Below are positions 20,537 through 28,829 of a stretch of DNA of 64,000 nt, one piece after another. The stretch covers positions 4,154,001 through 4,218,000 of the forward strand of contig NZ_CP088294.1 of NCBI RefSeq assembly GCF_024666525.1, read 5' to 3'. A program made the position numbers and the translations under genes. The notes below the pieces were generated by a model, which did not search any database, was not told the origin of the DNA, and saw nothing but the letters and a program-made list of their open reading frames with translations. Source of the DNA: Pseudomonas sp. J452 (GTDB lineage: Bacteria > Pseudomonadota > Gammaproteobacteria > Pseudomonadales > Pseudomonadaceae). The stretch's first letter is position 1; the number at the start of each line of letters is the position of its first letter.

Positions 20537-20646
20537 AGGCCTCTCCTGCGGCTAACGTGGGGCCATAACGATAAAAAAGGCCCTGCATGCTCCGGTCCCA
20601 TCCACTTCTGCGGGTGATGACTTGCCGTGCATAGAACGAGCCCGCG

Positions 20647-23600
20647 ATGTCCAAACCGCCCAAACCGCTGCCCCCCCTGCCGTTCATCCCGGCCCTGGAT
20701 CCCGCCGAGTTCGAGAAGACCTGGCATGACGCGCCGCGCCTGCTGGCCGCGCTGAACGGCGCTCACCTCGGCGCCTGGTACTGGGACATCGACAGTGGCA
20801 AGGTCAGCTGGTCGCGCGGCGCCCAAGCCCTGTTCGGTCTTGACCCCAAACACCCCCTGCAGCAGCGCGTCGACTATATCGAGCTGATCCCCGAGGAAGA
20901 CCGCGCCGCCGTCCTGCAACTGTTCCAGCAAGTCCTCAGCGGCATTCCCAACCCCGAACCCCTGCGCCACCGCATCCGCTGGCCCGATGGCAGCCTGCAC
21001 TGGCTGGAAATCAGCGGCCGCCCGCAGGTCGATAGCGACGGCCACAAACGCGTGTTCGGGGTGATCCGCGACATTACCGAACAGCAGGAGCGCGCCACCG
21101 CGCTAAGCCAATCGGAACGGCTCTTCTCCAGCCTGTTCCACATGAGCCCCGACGCCGCCCTGTTGATCCGCCTGGCTGACAGTTCGATCTTCGAAGCCAA
21201 TCAGCACTTCGAAAACCTGTTCGGCTGGAAGCGGGCCGAAATCCAGGGCAAAACCACCCTGGAACTGCAGATCTGGGGCAACCTGCAGCAACGGGACGAA
21301 CTGCGCTGCGCCGCGCAGCCGGATCAGGAACCGATCGTTCAGGAAGTCCAGCTCAATACCCGCGACGGCCGCCAACTGCATGGCGTGCTGCGCAGCCAGT
21401 ACATCGAGATCGAGAACGAACCGTGCCTGTTCAGCACCTTCCTCGACACCACCGAGCGCAAGCAGGCCGAGGCGGCGTTGCGCGCCAGTGAGGAAAAATT
21501 CGCCAAGGCTTTCCGCCAGACCCCCGACGCCGTGGTGATCACCGACAAGAGCAACGGCGCCTTCGTCGAAATCAACCCGGCCTTCGAGCAGCGCTTTGGC
21601 TGGAGCAAGGACGAAGCCATTGGCCGCACCTCCCTGGAGCTGGGCATCTGGAAAAGCCCCGCCGATCGCCAACGGCTACTGGACGCCATGCAGCGTGACG
21701 GCAGCTGCCAGAACCTGCAGGCAGAACTGTTCAGCCGCAATGGCCAGCTCAGCCACAACCTGATCTTTGGTGGCGAAATCGAACTGGCGGGCAAGCCCTG
21801 CCTGGTTCTGACCGTGCGCGACGTCAGCCATGAGCGGGTGCAGGAACAGGCCCTGCGCGACAGCCAGGAACGCCTGAGCCTGGCCCTGGACTCCGCCAGC
21901 CTGGGCAACTGGGACTGGGATATCCCCAGCGACATCCTGTTCGGCTCGGAGCGCGCCGCCCTGCTGCATGGCCTGCCCGCCCAGCAGTACCACGGCAAGT
22001 TCCGCGAGTTCTTCAAGCATGTGCCGCTGGAAGATCGCCACAGCATGCGCGTGACCTATAACGAGCTGGTCGAGGGTCGGCGCGACAGCTATCAGGTGAC
22101 CTACCGCACGCGTTTCAGCAACGGCGCCATCCACTACCTGGAAAGCACCGCCAAGCTCTATCGCGATGACGCTGGCCAGCCCATGCGCATGGCCGGCATT
22201 CTCGTCGACATCAGCGAGCGAGTGCAGCGCGAACAACGCCTGGCCGCCTCCGAAGAGAAATTCGTCACCCTGTTCCAGTCCAGCCCGGAACCGATCTGCG
22301 TGTCGCGTATTCGCGACGGCGAGTTCATCGAGATCAACCCCAGCTTCAGCGAGACCTTCGGCTGGCTACCCGCTGAAATCGTCGGCCAGAGCGCCCCGCA
22401 ACTGGGCTTTTGGGTCGATGAAGAGCAGCGCAACCGGCTGTTCAAACAGCTCACCCGCGACCAGGGCCTGAGCAATGAGGTGGCGCGCTTCCACACCAAG
22501 GCGGGCAACGAGCTGACCTGCGTGGTCTCCAGCCGCTTCATCCGTGTCGAGCGCCAGCTGTGCATCACCACCACCTTCCGCGATATCAGCGAGAAGCAAA
22601 AGGCCGAAGCGGCGCTCAAGGCCAGCCAGGAGAAGTTCGCCAAGGCGTTCCACTCCAGCCCGGACGCCATCACCATCACCGAGCGCGACACGGGGCGCTA
22701 TATCGAGGTCAACGAGGGCTTCACCCGCCTCACCGGCTACACGGCCGAGGAAGTCATCGGCCGCAGCTCGCTGGAGCTGGACGTCTGGGCCGACCCCAGC
22801 GAACGGGTGGCGATGATCGAGACCCTCCAGCGTGACGGACGTGTCTATCACCTGGAAATGCATGGCAAGAACCGCGACGGCAGCATCCGCCTGGTGGAAG
22901 TCTCGGTCGAACCGATCGAGCTGGATGGCATCGCCTGCCTGCTGCTCAACGCCCGCGACGTCAGCGAACTGAAGGATGCCCAGGCGCAGATCCAGCACCT
23001 GGCCTACCACGACCCACTGACCAACCTGCCCAACCGCGCGCTGCTGATGGACCGCCTGGTCCAGCAGATTGCCCTGCTCAAGCGCCATAACCTGCGCGGC
23101 GCCCTGATGTTTCTCGACCTCGACCACTTCAAGCACATCAACGACTCGCTCGGCCACCCGGTCGGCGATGCCGTGCTCAAGCTGGTCACCGCGCGCCTGG
23201 AGGCCAGCGTGCGCATGGAGGACACGGTCGCCCGCCTGGGTGGCGACGAGTTCGTCGTGCTGCTCTCCGGCCTGGAGGGCAGCCGCGCGGAGATCAGCCG
23301 CCAGGTGCGCCAGGTGGCAGAGAAACTGCGCCAGCTGCTGGCCGAGCCGATGCTGCTCGACGGCCACCACCTGCAGGTGACCCCGAGTATCGGCATCGCC
23401 CTGCTGCCCGACCACGGTGACAACCCGACCGACCTGCTCAAGCGTGCCGACATCGCCCTGTACCGGGCCAAGGACTCCGGGCGCAACACCGTGCAGATGT
23501 TCCGCAAGGCCATGCAGGACGAAGCCAGCGAGCGCCTGCGCCTGGAGAACGACCTGCGCCTGGCCCTGGCCCGCGGCGAGTTCGAGCTGCACTTCCAGCC

Positions 23601-24312
23601 CCAGGTGGATGCCCGTAACAACCGCATCATCGGCGCCGAAGCCCTGCTGCGCTGGACTCACCCGACACTCGGCCCGCAGTCGCCCGGGCAGTTCATCCAG
23701 GTCCTCGAAGAAAGCGGGCTGATCCTCGAAGCCGGCACCTGGGTACTCAGCGAAGCCTGCCACGCCTGCGCCAACCAGCTGCGCGAGGGCCTGGTGGATG
23801 CGCACAGCTTCCAGCTGTGCGTGAACATCAGCCCACGGCAGTTCCGCCAGAACGACCTGGTCGAACTGGTCGAACGCAGCCTGAAGGAAAGCGGCCTGCC
23901 GGCGCCTATGCTCAAGCTGGAGATCACCGAAGGCATCGTGATCCAGAACCTCGACGACACCATCGCCAAGATGCACCGTTTGAAGAAGCTTGGCGTCAGT
24001 TTCGCCATGGACGACTTCGGCACCGGCTATAGCTCGCTGACCTACCTCAAGCGCCTGCCGGTGGATGTGCTGAAGATCGACCAGTCGTTCGTACGCGACG
24101 CCACCAGCGACCCCAACGACGCCGAGATCATCCGCGCCATCGTCGCCATGGCCCGCAGCCTGAACCTGGAAATGATTGCCGAAGGTGTCGAGCAGAACGA
24201 ACAGCTGGAGTTCCTGCTGCAGGAAGGCTGCCATCTGTACCAGGGTTATCTGTTCAGCAAGCCGCTGCCGCTCGACGACTTCCGTCAGCTGCTGGTGCTC
24301 AACCAGCACTAG
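20647..24312 (+). CDS. Six-PAS GGDEF/EAL cyclic-di-GMP signalling protein
   Basis: A 1221-residue protein without a signal peptide or membrane helix, so probably cytoplasmic. Six PAS/PAC units follow one another at about 30-145, 155-275, 285-400, 405-530, 535-655 and 660-775; several begin with the repeated phrase SEEKF or SQEKFAKAF, showing internal duplication. The GGDEF domain (about 785-945) has intact GGDEF at about 865 and an inhibitory site RMED five residues before it. The EAL domain (about 955-1205) keeps EALLRW, NISPRQF, LEITEG, DDFGTGYSS, LKIDQSF and AEGVEQ. All catalytic residues I could check are present, so both diguanylate cyclase and phosphodiesterase activity are possible. 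It stands alone, followed by a strong terminator. Confidence 0.92.
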   Translation: MSKPPKPLPPLPFIPALDPAEFEKTWHDAPRLLAALNGAHLGAWYWDIDSGKVSWSRGAQALFGLDPKHPLQQRVDYIELIPEEDRAAVLQLFQQVLSGIPNPEPLRHRIRWPDGSLHWLEISGRPQVDSDGHKRVFGVIRDITEQQERATALSQSERLFSSLFHMSPDAALLIRLADSSIFEANQHFENLFGWKRAEIQGKTTLELQIWGNLQQRDELRCAAQPDQEPIVQEVQLNTRDGRQLHGVLRSQYIEIENEPCLFSTFLDTTERKQAEAALRASEEKFAKAFRQTPDAVVITDKSNGAFVEINPAFEQRFGWSKDEAIGRTSLELGIWKSPADRQRLLDAMQRDGSCQNLQAELFSRNGQLSHNLIFGGEIELAGKPCLVLTVRDVSHERVQEQALRDSQERLSLALDSASLGNWDWDIPSDILFGSERAALLHGLPAQQYHGKFREFFKHVPLEDRHSMRVTYNELVEGRRDSYQVTYRTRFSNGAIHYLESTAKLYRDDAGQPMRMAGILVDISERVQREQRLAASEEKFVTLFQSSPEPICVSRIRDGEFIEINPSFSETFGWLPAEIVGQSAPQLGFWVDEEQRNRLFKQLTRDQGLSNEVARFHTKAGNELTCVVSSRFIRVERQLCITTTFRDISEKQKAEAALKASQEKFAKAFHSSPDAITITERDTGRYIEVNEGFTRLTGYTAEEVIGRSSLELDVWADPSERVAMIETLQRDGRVYHLEMHGKNRDGSIRLVEVSVEPIELDGIACLLLNARDVSELKDAQAQIQHLAYHDPLTNLPNRALLMDRLVQQIALLKRHNLRGALMFLDLDHFKHINDSLGHPVGDAVLKLVTARLEASVRMEDTVARLGGDEFVVLLSGLEGSRAEISRQVRQVAEKLRQLLAEPMLLDGHHLQVTPSIGIALLPDHGDNPTDLLKRADIALYRAKDSGRNTVQMFRKAMQDEASERLRLENDLRLALARGEFELHFQPQVDARNNRIIGAEALLRWTHPTLGPQSPGQFIQVLEESGLILEAGTWVLSEACHACANQLREGLVDAHSFQLCVNISPRQFRQNDLVELVERSLKESGLPAPMLKLEITEGIVIQNLDDTIAKMHRLKKLGVSFAMDDFGTGYSSLTYLKRLPVDVLKIDQSFVRDATSDPNDAEIIRAIVAMARSLNLEMIAEGVEQNEQLEFLLQEGCHLYQGYLFSKPLPLDDFRQLLVLNQH

Positions 24313-24342
24313 CGCTCAAGTCATGACTGAGTAGAACACATG

Positions 24343-24370
24343 AAAAAGGGCGCCCGCAGGCGCCCTTTTT
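24343..24370. terminator. Bidirectional intrinsic terminator
   Basis: AAAAAGGGCGCC / GGCGCCCTTTTT with a four-base loop is a perfect 12-base inverted repeat with A and T tails. It lies between the PAS-GGDEF-EAL gene and the convergent small heat-shock gene and would stop transcripts from both. Confidence 0.92.
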
Positions 24371-24385
24371 CGTTACTGCAGGAAC

Positions 24386-24835
24386 TCAGCTGTTCAGTGC
24401 AGGCTGCCGGCCATTGATCGGGATGCGCTTGGCCTTGGCCTCTTCCGGCACGATACGCACCAGGTCGACATGCAGCAGGCCGTTGATCAGGCTGGCAGCC
24501 TTGACCTCGATATGGTCGGCCAGGCGGAACGACAGCTTGAAGCCGCGCTGGGCGATGCCCTGGTGCAGGTAGGTGACGTTCTCCGCGCTGCGCTCGCGCT
24601 TGCCGCCGACCACCGTCAGCACGCCGCGCTCGACCTGCAGTTCGAGGTCTTCCTCATGGAAACCGGCAGCCGCGATAACGATGCGGTACTGGTCGTCGCC
24701 GTGCTTCTCGACGTTGTACGGTGGGTAGGAGCTGCCGGCCTCATTGCTGCGCAGGGCCGACTCGAACAGGTCATTGAAACGGTCGAAGCCGATGGATTGG
24801 CGAAACAGCGGGGCTATGGAAAATGCAGTACTCAT
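24386..24835 (-). CDS. Small heat-shock protein (Hsp20/IbpA family)
   Basis: A 149-residue holdase chaperone. The N-terminal arm MSTAFSIAPLFRQSIGFDRF is typical of IbpA proteins. An alpha-crystallin domain runs from about residue 33 to 125 (YPPYNVEKHGDDQYRIVIAAAGF, then ERGVLTVVGGKRE and LHQGIAQRGFKLSFRLADHI). A short C-terminal extension has the motif KRIPI, which corresponds to the I-X-I anchor. I chose the ATG at 24835 because AGGAG lies eight bases upstream; the frame runs 18 codons longer. The leader carries heat-control signals described separately. Confidence 0.93.
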   Translation of the reverse strand: MSTAFSIAPLFRQSIGFDRFNDLFESALRSNEAGSSYPPYNVEKHGDDQYRIVIAAAGFHEEDLELQVERGVLTVVGGKRERSAENVTYLHQGIAQRGFKLSFRLADHIEVKAASLINGLLHVDLVRIVPEEAKAKRIPINGRQPALNS

Positions 24836-24895
24836 GGTATGTCTCCTGAATTTCAGCGAGTGGTTGATTCCGGGGCCCGACTTCGGCACCCCGTA
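24836..24895 (-). promoter_or_regulatory. ROSE-like RNA thermometer in the small heat-shock gene leader
   Basis: In the leader, the anti-SD motif UCGCU (24855-24859) lies seven bases before the SD AGGAG (24843-24847), so the two can form the short imperfect hairpin typical of ROSE elements (consensus UYGCU facing the SD). Further upstream, GGGGUGCCGA/UCGGGCCCC offers a second stem. ROSE elements control ibpA-type genes in Pseudomonas. Assigned by motif and context. Confidence 0.6.
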
Positions 24896-24902
24896 CTCAG
24901 CT

Positions 24903-24930
24903 AGATAGGGACAGGCCGAAAAATTTCAAG
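24903..24930 (-). promoter_or_regulatory. Sigma-32-type heat-shock promoter
   Basis: On the minus strand CTTGAAA (24924-24930) and CCCTATCT (24903-24910) are separated by 13 bases. This fits the RpoH consensus CTTGAAA-N(11-16)-CCCCATNT with one clear mismatch. It would start transcription near 24896, giving a leader of about 60 bases that contains the ROSE-like element. Confidence 0.7.
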
Positions 24931-24969
24931 AGCACCCGCTACCGGCTACCCGGCTCTCGTGGGCAGGCC

Positions 24970-25030
24970 GTAGCCCGGATGCAATCCGGGAATTACTGCG
25001 GCCTGTTCACCCGGATTACATCCGGGCTAC
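24970..25030. repeat. GTAGCCCGG-type intergenic inverted repeat, copy 1
   Basis: GTAGCCCGGATGCAATCCGG begins at 24970 and its near inverse ends GTAATCCGGGT / ATCCGGGCTAC at 25030, separated by about 19 bases. The same outer core recurs at 33649-33700. It lies between the small heat-shock gene and the CoA-transferase gene and overlaps no coding sequence. Confidence 0.75.
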
Positions 25031-25044
25031 CCGAGCGCCATGAA

Positions 25045-26226
25045 TCAACCCAGCAGCTTGCTGGCCTTCAACTCGGCGATCTGCGCCTCGCTGTAACCGA
25101 TCTCGCGCAGCACCTCGGCGCTGTGCGCGCCCACCGCCGTGCCGGTATGCCGCGGCGGCTCCAGACCTGCGGAGAACTTGATCGGGCAGGCCAGCTGCGC
25201 CTGCGCCGGCTTGCCCGCGCGCGGCACGGCGGTGACCAGGCCACGCGCCTGCAGCTGCGGGTGTTCGACCGCCTCGGACAGGTTGAGCACCGGTTCGACG
25301 CAGGCATCCACCGCGGCAAAGCGCTGCTGCCACTCGGCCAGATCGTGCTTCTCGATCTCGATCTCGATCTCGCGCTTGAGCGCCTTCTGCTCCTCCGGTT
25401 TGGGCGACAGACCGCGCCCAGCCAGCTCCGGACGCCCGATAACCGCGCAGAACTGCTGCATGAACTGCGGTTCCAGGCTGCCCACCGACAGCCAGCGGCC
25501 ATCGCGGGTGCGGTAGTAGTCGTAGAAGCTGCCGCCATTCAGCGCCTGGTTCTCCATCGCCGGCTCCACCCCGGCGCCGAGGTAGCCGGCGCCGGCCATG
25601 GCATGCAGGCTGAAGGCGCAGTCGGTCATGCTGATGTCCACGTGCTGGCCCTGCCCCGTGCTTTGCCGGGCAATCACCGCGGCGAGCAGGCCGATCACCC
25701 CATGCAGCGAGCCACCGGCGACATCCGCCACCTGCACCCCCAGCGGCAGCGGTCCCGTGTCGCGGCGCCCGGTGTAGCTGGCCAGGCCGCTCAGGGCCAG
25801 GTAGTTGAGGTCATGGCCGGCGCGGTCCTTGTACGGCCCGGTCTGGCCGTAGCCGGTGATGGACACATAGATCAGCCGCGGATTAATCGCCTTCAGCGCC
25901 TCGTAGCCGAGGCCGAGTTTTTCCATCACCCCGGGGCGGAACTGCTCCAGCACGATGTCGTACTCGGCCACCAGCTTGTGCACCACCGCCAGCGCCGCAG
26001 GATTTTTCAGGTCGAGGGCCAGCGAGCGCTTGTTGCGGTTGAGGTAGGCGTGGCTGGTGCTGCTATCGCCATCGAACGGCGGCAGCACACGCACCAGGTC
26101 AACCCGCGTCGGCGACTCGATGCGCAGCACCTCGGCGCCCATGTCAGCCAGCAGCAGCGAGGCGAACGGCCCCGGCAGCAGGGTGGAGAAATCGAGAACC
26201 TTCAGCGCAGCCAGCGGGCCCTTCAT
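25045..26226 (-). CDS. CaiB/BaiF family CoA-transferase or acyl-CoA racemase
   Basis: A 393-residue class III CoA-transferase family protein. The N-terminus KVLDFSTLLPGPFASLLLADMGAEV, the mid-region SITGYGQTGPYKDRAGHD and the VDISMTDC segment (expected catalytic Asp) are diagnostic. Members move CoA between carboxylic acids or epimerise 2-methylacyl-CoA. The length and the LPGPFASLLLADMGAEVLRIE start favour the alpha-methylacyl-CoA racemase-like branch, but the substrate is unknown. The ATG at 26226 overlaps the stop of the upstream ligase gene by one base (TGATG), so the two are coupled. The frame runs 36 codons further into that gene. Confidence 0.85.
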   Translation of the reverse strand: MKGPLAALKVLDFSTLLPGPFASLLLADMGAEVLRIESPTRVDLVRVLPPFDGDSSTSHAYLNRNKRSLALDLKNPAALAVVHKLVAEYDIVLEQFRPGVMEKLGLGYEALKAINPRLIYVSITGYGQTGPYKDRAGHDLNYLALSGLASYTGRRDTGPLPLGVQVADVAGGSLHGVIGLLAAVIARQSTGQGQHVDISMTDCAFSLHAMAGAGYLGAGVEPAMENQALNGGSFYDYYRTRDGRWLSVGSLEPQFMQQFCAVIGRPELAGRGLSPKPEEQKALKREIEIEIEKHDLAEWQQRFAAVDACVEPVLNLSEAVEHPQLQARGLVTAVPRAGKPAQAQLACPIKFSAGLEPPRHTGTAVGAHSAEVLREIGYSEAQIAELKASKLLG

Positions 26227-27866
26227 CAGCAATTTTCCCAATACAGTGGTGGTTTGCCCGGCAAGCTGCTGACCAGCGCGGCGTAGCGCGCCTCCAGCAC
26301 ATTGCGGCGGATTTTCATGGTCGGGGTCATGCAATCGTTGTCCACGGTCCAGGCCTCGCTGACCAGCACCAGATGGCTGAGCCGCTCATGGGGCTGCAAC
26401 GCGGCGTTGAGCTGGCTCAGAGTCGCCTGCAGAGCGGCGCTGACCTGCTCGCGCGGCTGCTGGCGCGCCGCCGGCGACAGCTCGATCAGGGCCAGCGGCT
26501 GGTCGAGGTTGCTGCCCATCAGGCAGACCTGCTCGACCCAGGTGTTCTTGGCGATCTCGCCCTCGATCGGCGCCGGCGCCACGTACTTGCCCTTGCTGGT
26601 CTTGAAGATGTCCTTGACCCGCCCGGTGATGCGCAGGTAGCCGTCGCCATCCACCTCGCCCTTGTCGCCGGTGTGCAGCCAACCACCCTCCAGGGCCTTG
26701 GCGCTGAGTTCGGGCTCGCGGTAATAGCCCTGCATCAGGGTCGGCCCACGGAACAGCACTTCGCCGTTATCGGCGATACGCAGCTCCAGGTTCGGCATCG
26801 GCCGGCCGACGCTGCCGAAGCGCACCTGCCCGGGACGATTGAAGGTGCCATAGGCGAAGTTCTCGGTCATGCCGTAGCCCTCGCAGATCACCAGGCCCAG
26901 GCGCCGGTACCAGTCGAGCAGCCCCGGCGAGATCGCCGCCGCGCCGGAGACCAGGATGCGTGCGCGATCCAGGCCCAGGCCGCGCTTGATCTTGCGCGCC
27001 AGCAGACCGCCAAGCAGCGGAATGCGCAGCAGCAGATCGAGCTTGCGTTGCGCCAGGCGCTCCAGCACGCCTTGCTGGAAACGCGTCCACAGGCGCGGCA
27101 CGGAGAAGAATACGGTCGGGCGGATATAGCGCAGGTCGCTGGCGAAGCTGTCCAGCGACTCGACGAAAGCCACTTGGGCGCCGCTGTACAGGCTGTTCAT
27201 CTCCACCAGAAAGCGCTCCGCGGCGTGCGACAGCGGCAGGAAGGAAAAGAACTGGTCGCGCTCATCGATGCGCAGCTCGGCACAGGAGCTGGCGGCGGCA
27301 CAAGCCATGGCCTGCGCCGAGAGCATCACACCCTTGGGCTGGCCGGTGGTGCCGGAGGTGTAGAGGATGCTCAGCAACTCGTCGGCCTGCTGCACAGGCG
27401 CCGCCTGCAACGGTGCATGGGCCTGCAACTCGTGCCACTGGTAGTCCGCACGCAGGGTTGGATAGGGCATGGCCAGACGCAGCACCTGCGGCCCGATGCC
27501 GCTCTCCAGCTTGTCCGGCTCGTCCAGCTTGCCGAGGATGATCGCCTTGCAGGCCGCATGCTCCAGCACATAGGCGATGCTCTCGGCAGACTGCAGCGGA
27601 TACAGCGGCACGCTGACCAGCCCGGCCAGCTGAATGGCCAGGTCGCTGATAAACCACTCGGCGCAGTTCTTTGCCAGCAACGCCACCCGCTCACCCGGCG
27701 CGCAGCCCAGCGCCTGCAAGGCAGCCGCCAAACGCCGGGCCTGGTCGTCGACCTGGCGCCAGGTGAAATCGTGCCAGACCCCGGCAACCGGCTGGCGCAG
27801 CCAGATCCTGTCGGGACACTGGGCAACCCAGTACTGGAAACGTTGCAGCGGCAGTTGTTCGGTCAT
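26226..27866 (-). CDS. Acyl-CoA synthetase (AMP-forming, long-chain type)
   Basis: A 546-residue ANL-superfamily ligase that activates a carboxylic acid to acyl-AMP and then acyl-CoA. The P-loop-like A3 motif LYTSGTTGQPKGVML is at residues 168-182. VICEGYGMTENFAYG and WLHTGDKGEVDGDGYLRITGR-type motifs follow, then KDIFKTSKGKYVAPAPIEGEI. The C-terminal Lys region is DCMTPTMKIRR. It resembles AMP-dependent long-chain enzymes of the FadD15/Faa type. It is followed by the CoA-transferase gene with overlap and preceded by an amidohydrolase gene, suggesting a small carboxylic-acid catabolic unit. Confidence 0.88.
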   Translation of the reverse strand: MTEQLPLQRFQYWVAQCPDRIWLRQPVAGVWHDFTWRQVDDQARRLAAALQALGCAPGERVALLAKNCAEWFISDLAIQLAGLVSVPLYPLQSAESIAYVLEHAACKAIILGKLDEPDKLESGIGPQVLRLAMPYPTLRADYQWHELQAHAPLQAAPVQQADELLSILYTSGTTGQPKGVMLSAQAMACAAASSCAELRIDERDQFFSFLPLSHAAERFLVEMNSLYSGAQVAFVESLDSFASDLRYIRPTVFFSVPRLWTRFQQGVLERLAQRKLDLLLRIPLLGGLLARKIKRGLGLDRARILVSGAAAISPGLLDWYRRLGLVICEGYGMTENFAYGTFNRPGQVRFGSVGRPMPNLELRIADNGEVLFRGPTLMQGYYREPELSAKALEGGWLHTGDKGEVDGDGYLRITGRVKDIFKTSKGKYVAPAPIEGEIAKNTWVEQVCLMGSNLDQPLALIELSPAARQQPREQVSAALQATLSQLNAALQPHERLSHLVLVSEAWTVDNDCMTPTMKIRRNVLEARYAALVSSLPGKPPLYWENC

Positions 27867-27902
27867 GCGGGGCTCTCTTGTTATTGTTTTGGGAGCAATT
27901 CT

Positions 27903-28721
27903 TTACAGCTTGAAGACGCGTCGGGCGTTACCGCTAAGGAACTTGGCCTCGACCTCCGGGCTCAGCCCCAGCTCCTTGACCTGGGCCATGCAGCGGCTCA
28001 GCGACAATTGCGGGAAGTTGCTGCCGAACAGCACCTTGTCCGCCCCGTAGCTCTGCATGAACTGCAGCAGCTGCGCCGGGTAGTAGCGCGGCAGGTAGGC
28101 CGAGGTATCGATATAGACGTTGTCGTGCTTCCAGGCCACGCCGATCATCTCGTCGGTCCAGGGATGGCCGATATGCCCGGCGACGATGCGCAGCTCGGGG
28201 AAATCCAGCGCCACTTCATCCAGGTAAGGCACCGGGCGCCCGGTTTCCGAAGGCATCAGCGGGCCGGTATGGCCAACCTGGGTGCAGAACGGGATATCCA
28301 GCTCGATGCACTTCACATAGAGCGGATAGTACAGACGATGGTTGGGTGGCAGTTGCCACAACCAGGGCACGATGCGCAGGGCCTTGCAGCCCAACTCCAG
28401 CACCGCCCGCTCCAGCTCGCGCACGGCGGCCACGGGCTTGCGCAGATCCACCGTGGCCACGCCGACGAAACGCTCGGGAAAGGCGCGGGTGAACTCGGCA
28501 ATCTCGTCGTTGCTGAACACCCAGCCTTCGGGGCGGCACCAGGCGGCCAGCAGCAATTTGTCGACGCCCGCCTCGTCCATCTGTGCCACCGTTTCTGCGG
28601 GGCTCAGCGCCTGGTCGAGCAAATGCCCGGAGCCGGACTTCTCGAACAGCCGCGCCACTTCCGGCATGCGCTGGCGCAACAGGCCGTTGGCCGGCTGGGC
28701 CCAGGCATCAATGGCAAACAT
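27903..28721 (-). CDS. Amidohydrolase-2 family protein with altered metal motif
   Basis: A 272-residue TIM-barrel protein related to ACMSD and amidohydrolase-2 enzymes. The usual N-terminal metal motif D-x-H-x-H reads IDAWAQ here (residues 4-9), so both His are replaced. The usual Asp at the end of the barrel (FGSDYP or similar) is Asn235 in FGSNFP. His151 (QVGHTGP) and the AGHIGHPW pair (around 183-186) remain. I infer a non-standard or metal-free site, possibly hydrolase or decarboxylase activity lost or changed. The start at 28721 has GAGGAG seven bases upstream. It lies between a LysR gene and the acyl-CoA synthetase gene on the same strand. Confidence 0.82.
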   Translation of the reverse strand: MFAIDAWAQPANGLLRQRMPEVARLFEKSGSGHLLDQALSPAETVAQMDEAGVDKLLLAAWCRPEGWVFSNDEIAEFTRAFPERFVGVATVDLRKPVAAVRELERAVLELGCKALRIVPWLWQLPPNHRLYYPLYVKCIELDIPFCTQVGHTGPLMPSETGRPVPYLDEVALDFPELRIVAGHIGHPWTDEMIGVAWKHDNVYIDTSAYLPRYYPAQLLQFMQSYGADKVLFGSNFPQLSLSRCMAQVKELGLSPEVEAKFLSGNARRVFKL

Positions 28722-28829
28722 CGGCAAACTCCTCTGGCGAATGCGGTATCTGCCAAAGGTTAGGTGGCCAGCCCGGCCGCCTCAATGACCCCAGCGCTCG
28801 GCGGCATTGACCCAATCGCCCAGAGCGCC

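Noticed and set aside
22366..24309. 647-codon open frame on the minus strand
   Set aside because: Antisense to the PAS-GGDEF-EAL gene; the translation is low-complexity His/Gln/Val-rich without a domain.
26373..28763. 796-codon open frame on the plus strand
   Set aside because: It runs antisense to the acyl-CoA synthetase and amidohydrolase genes, gives no recognisable motif, and is explained by the high GC3 of the real genes.
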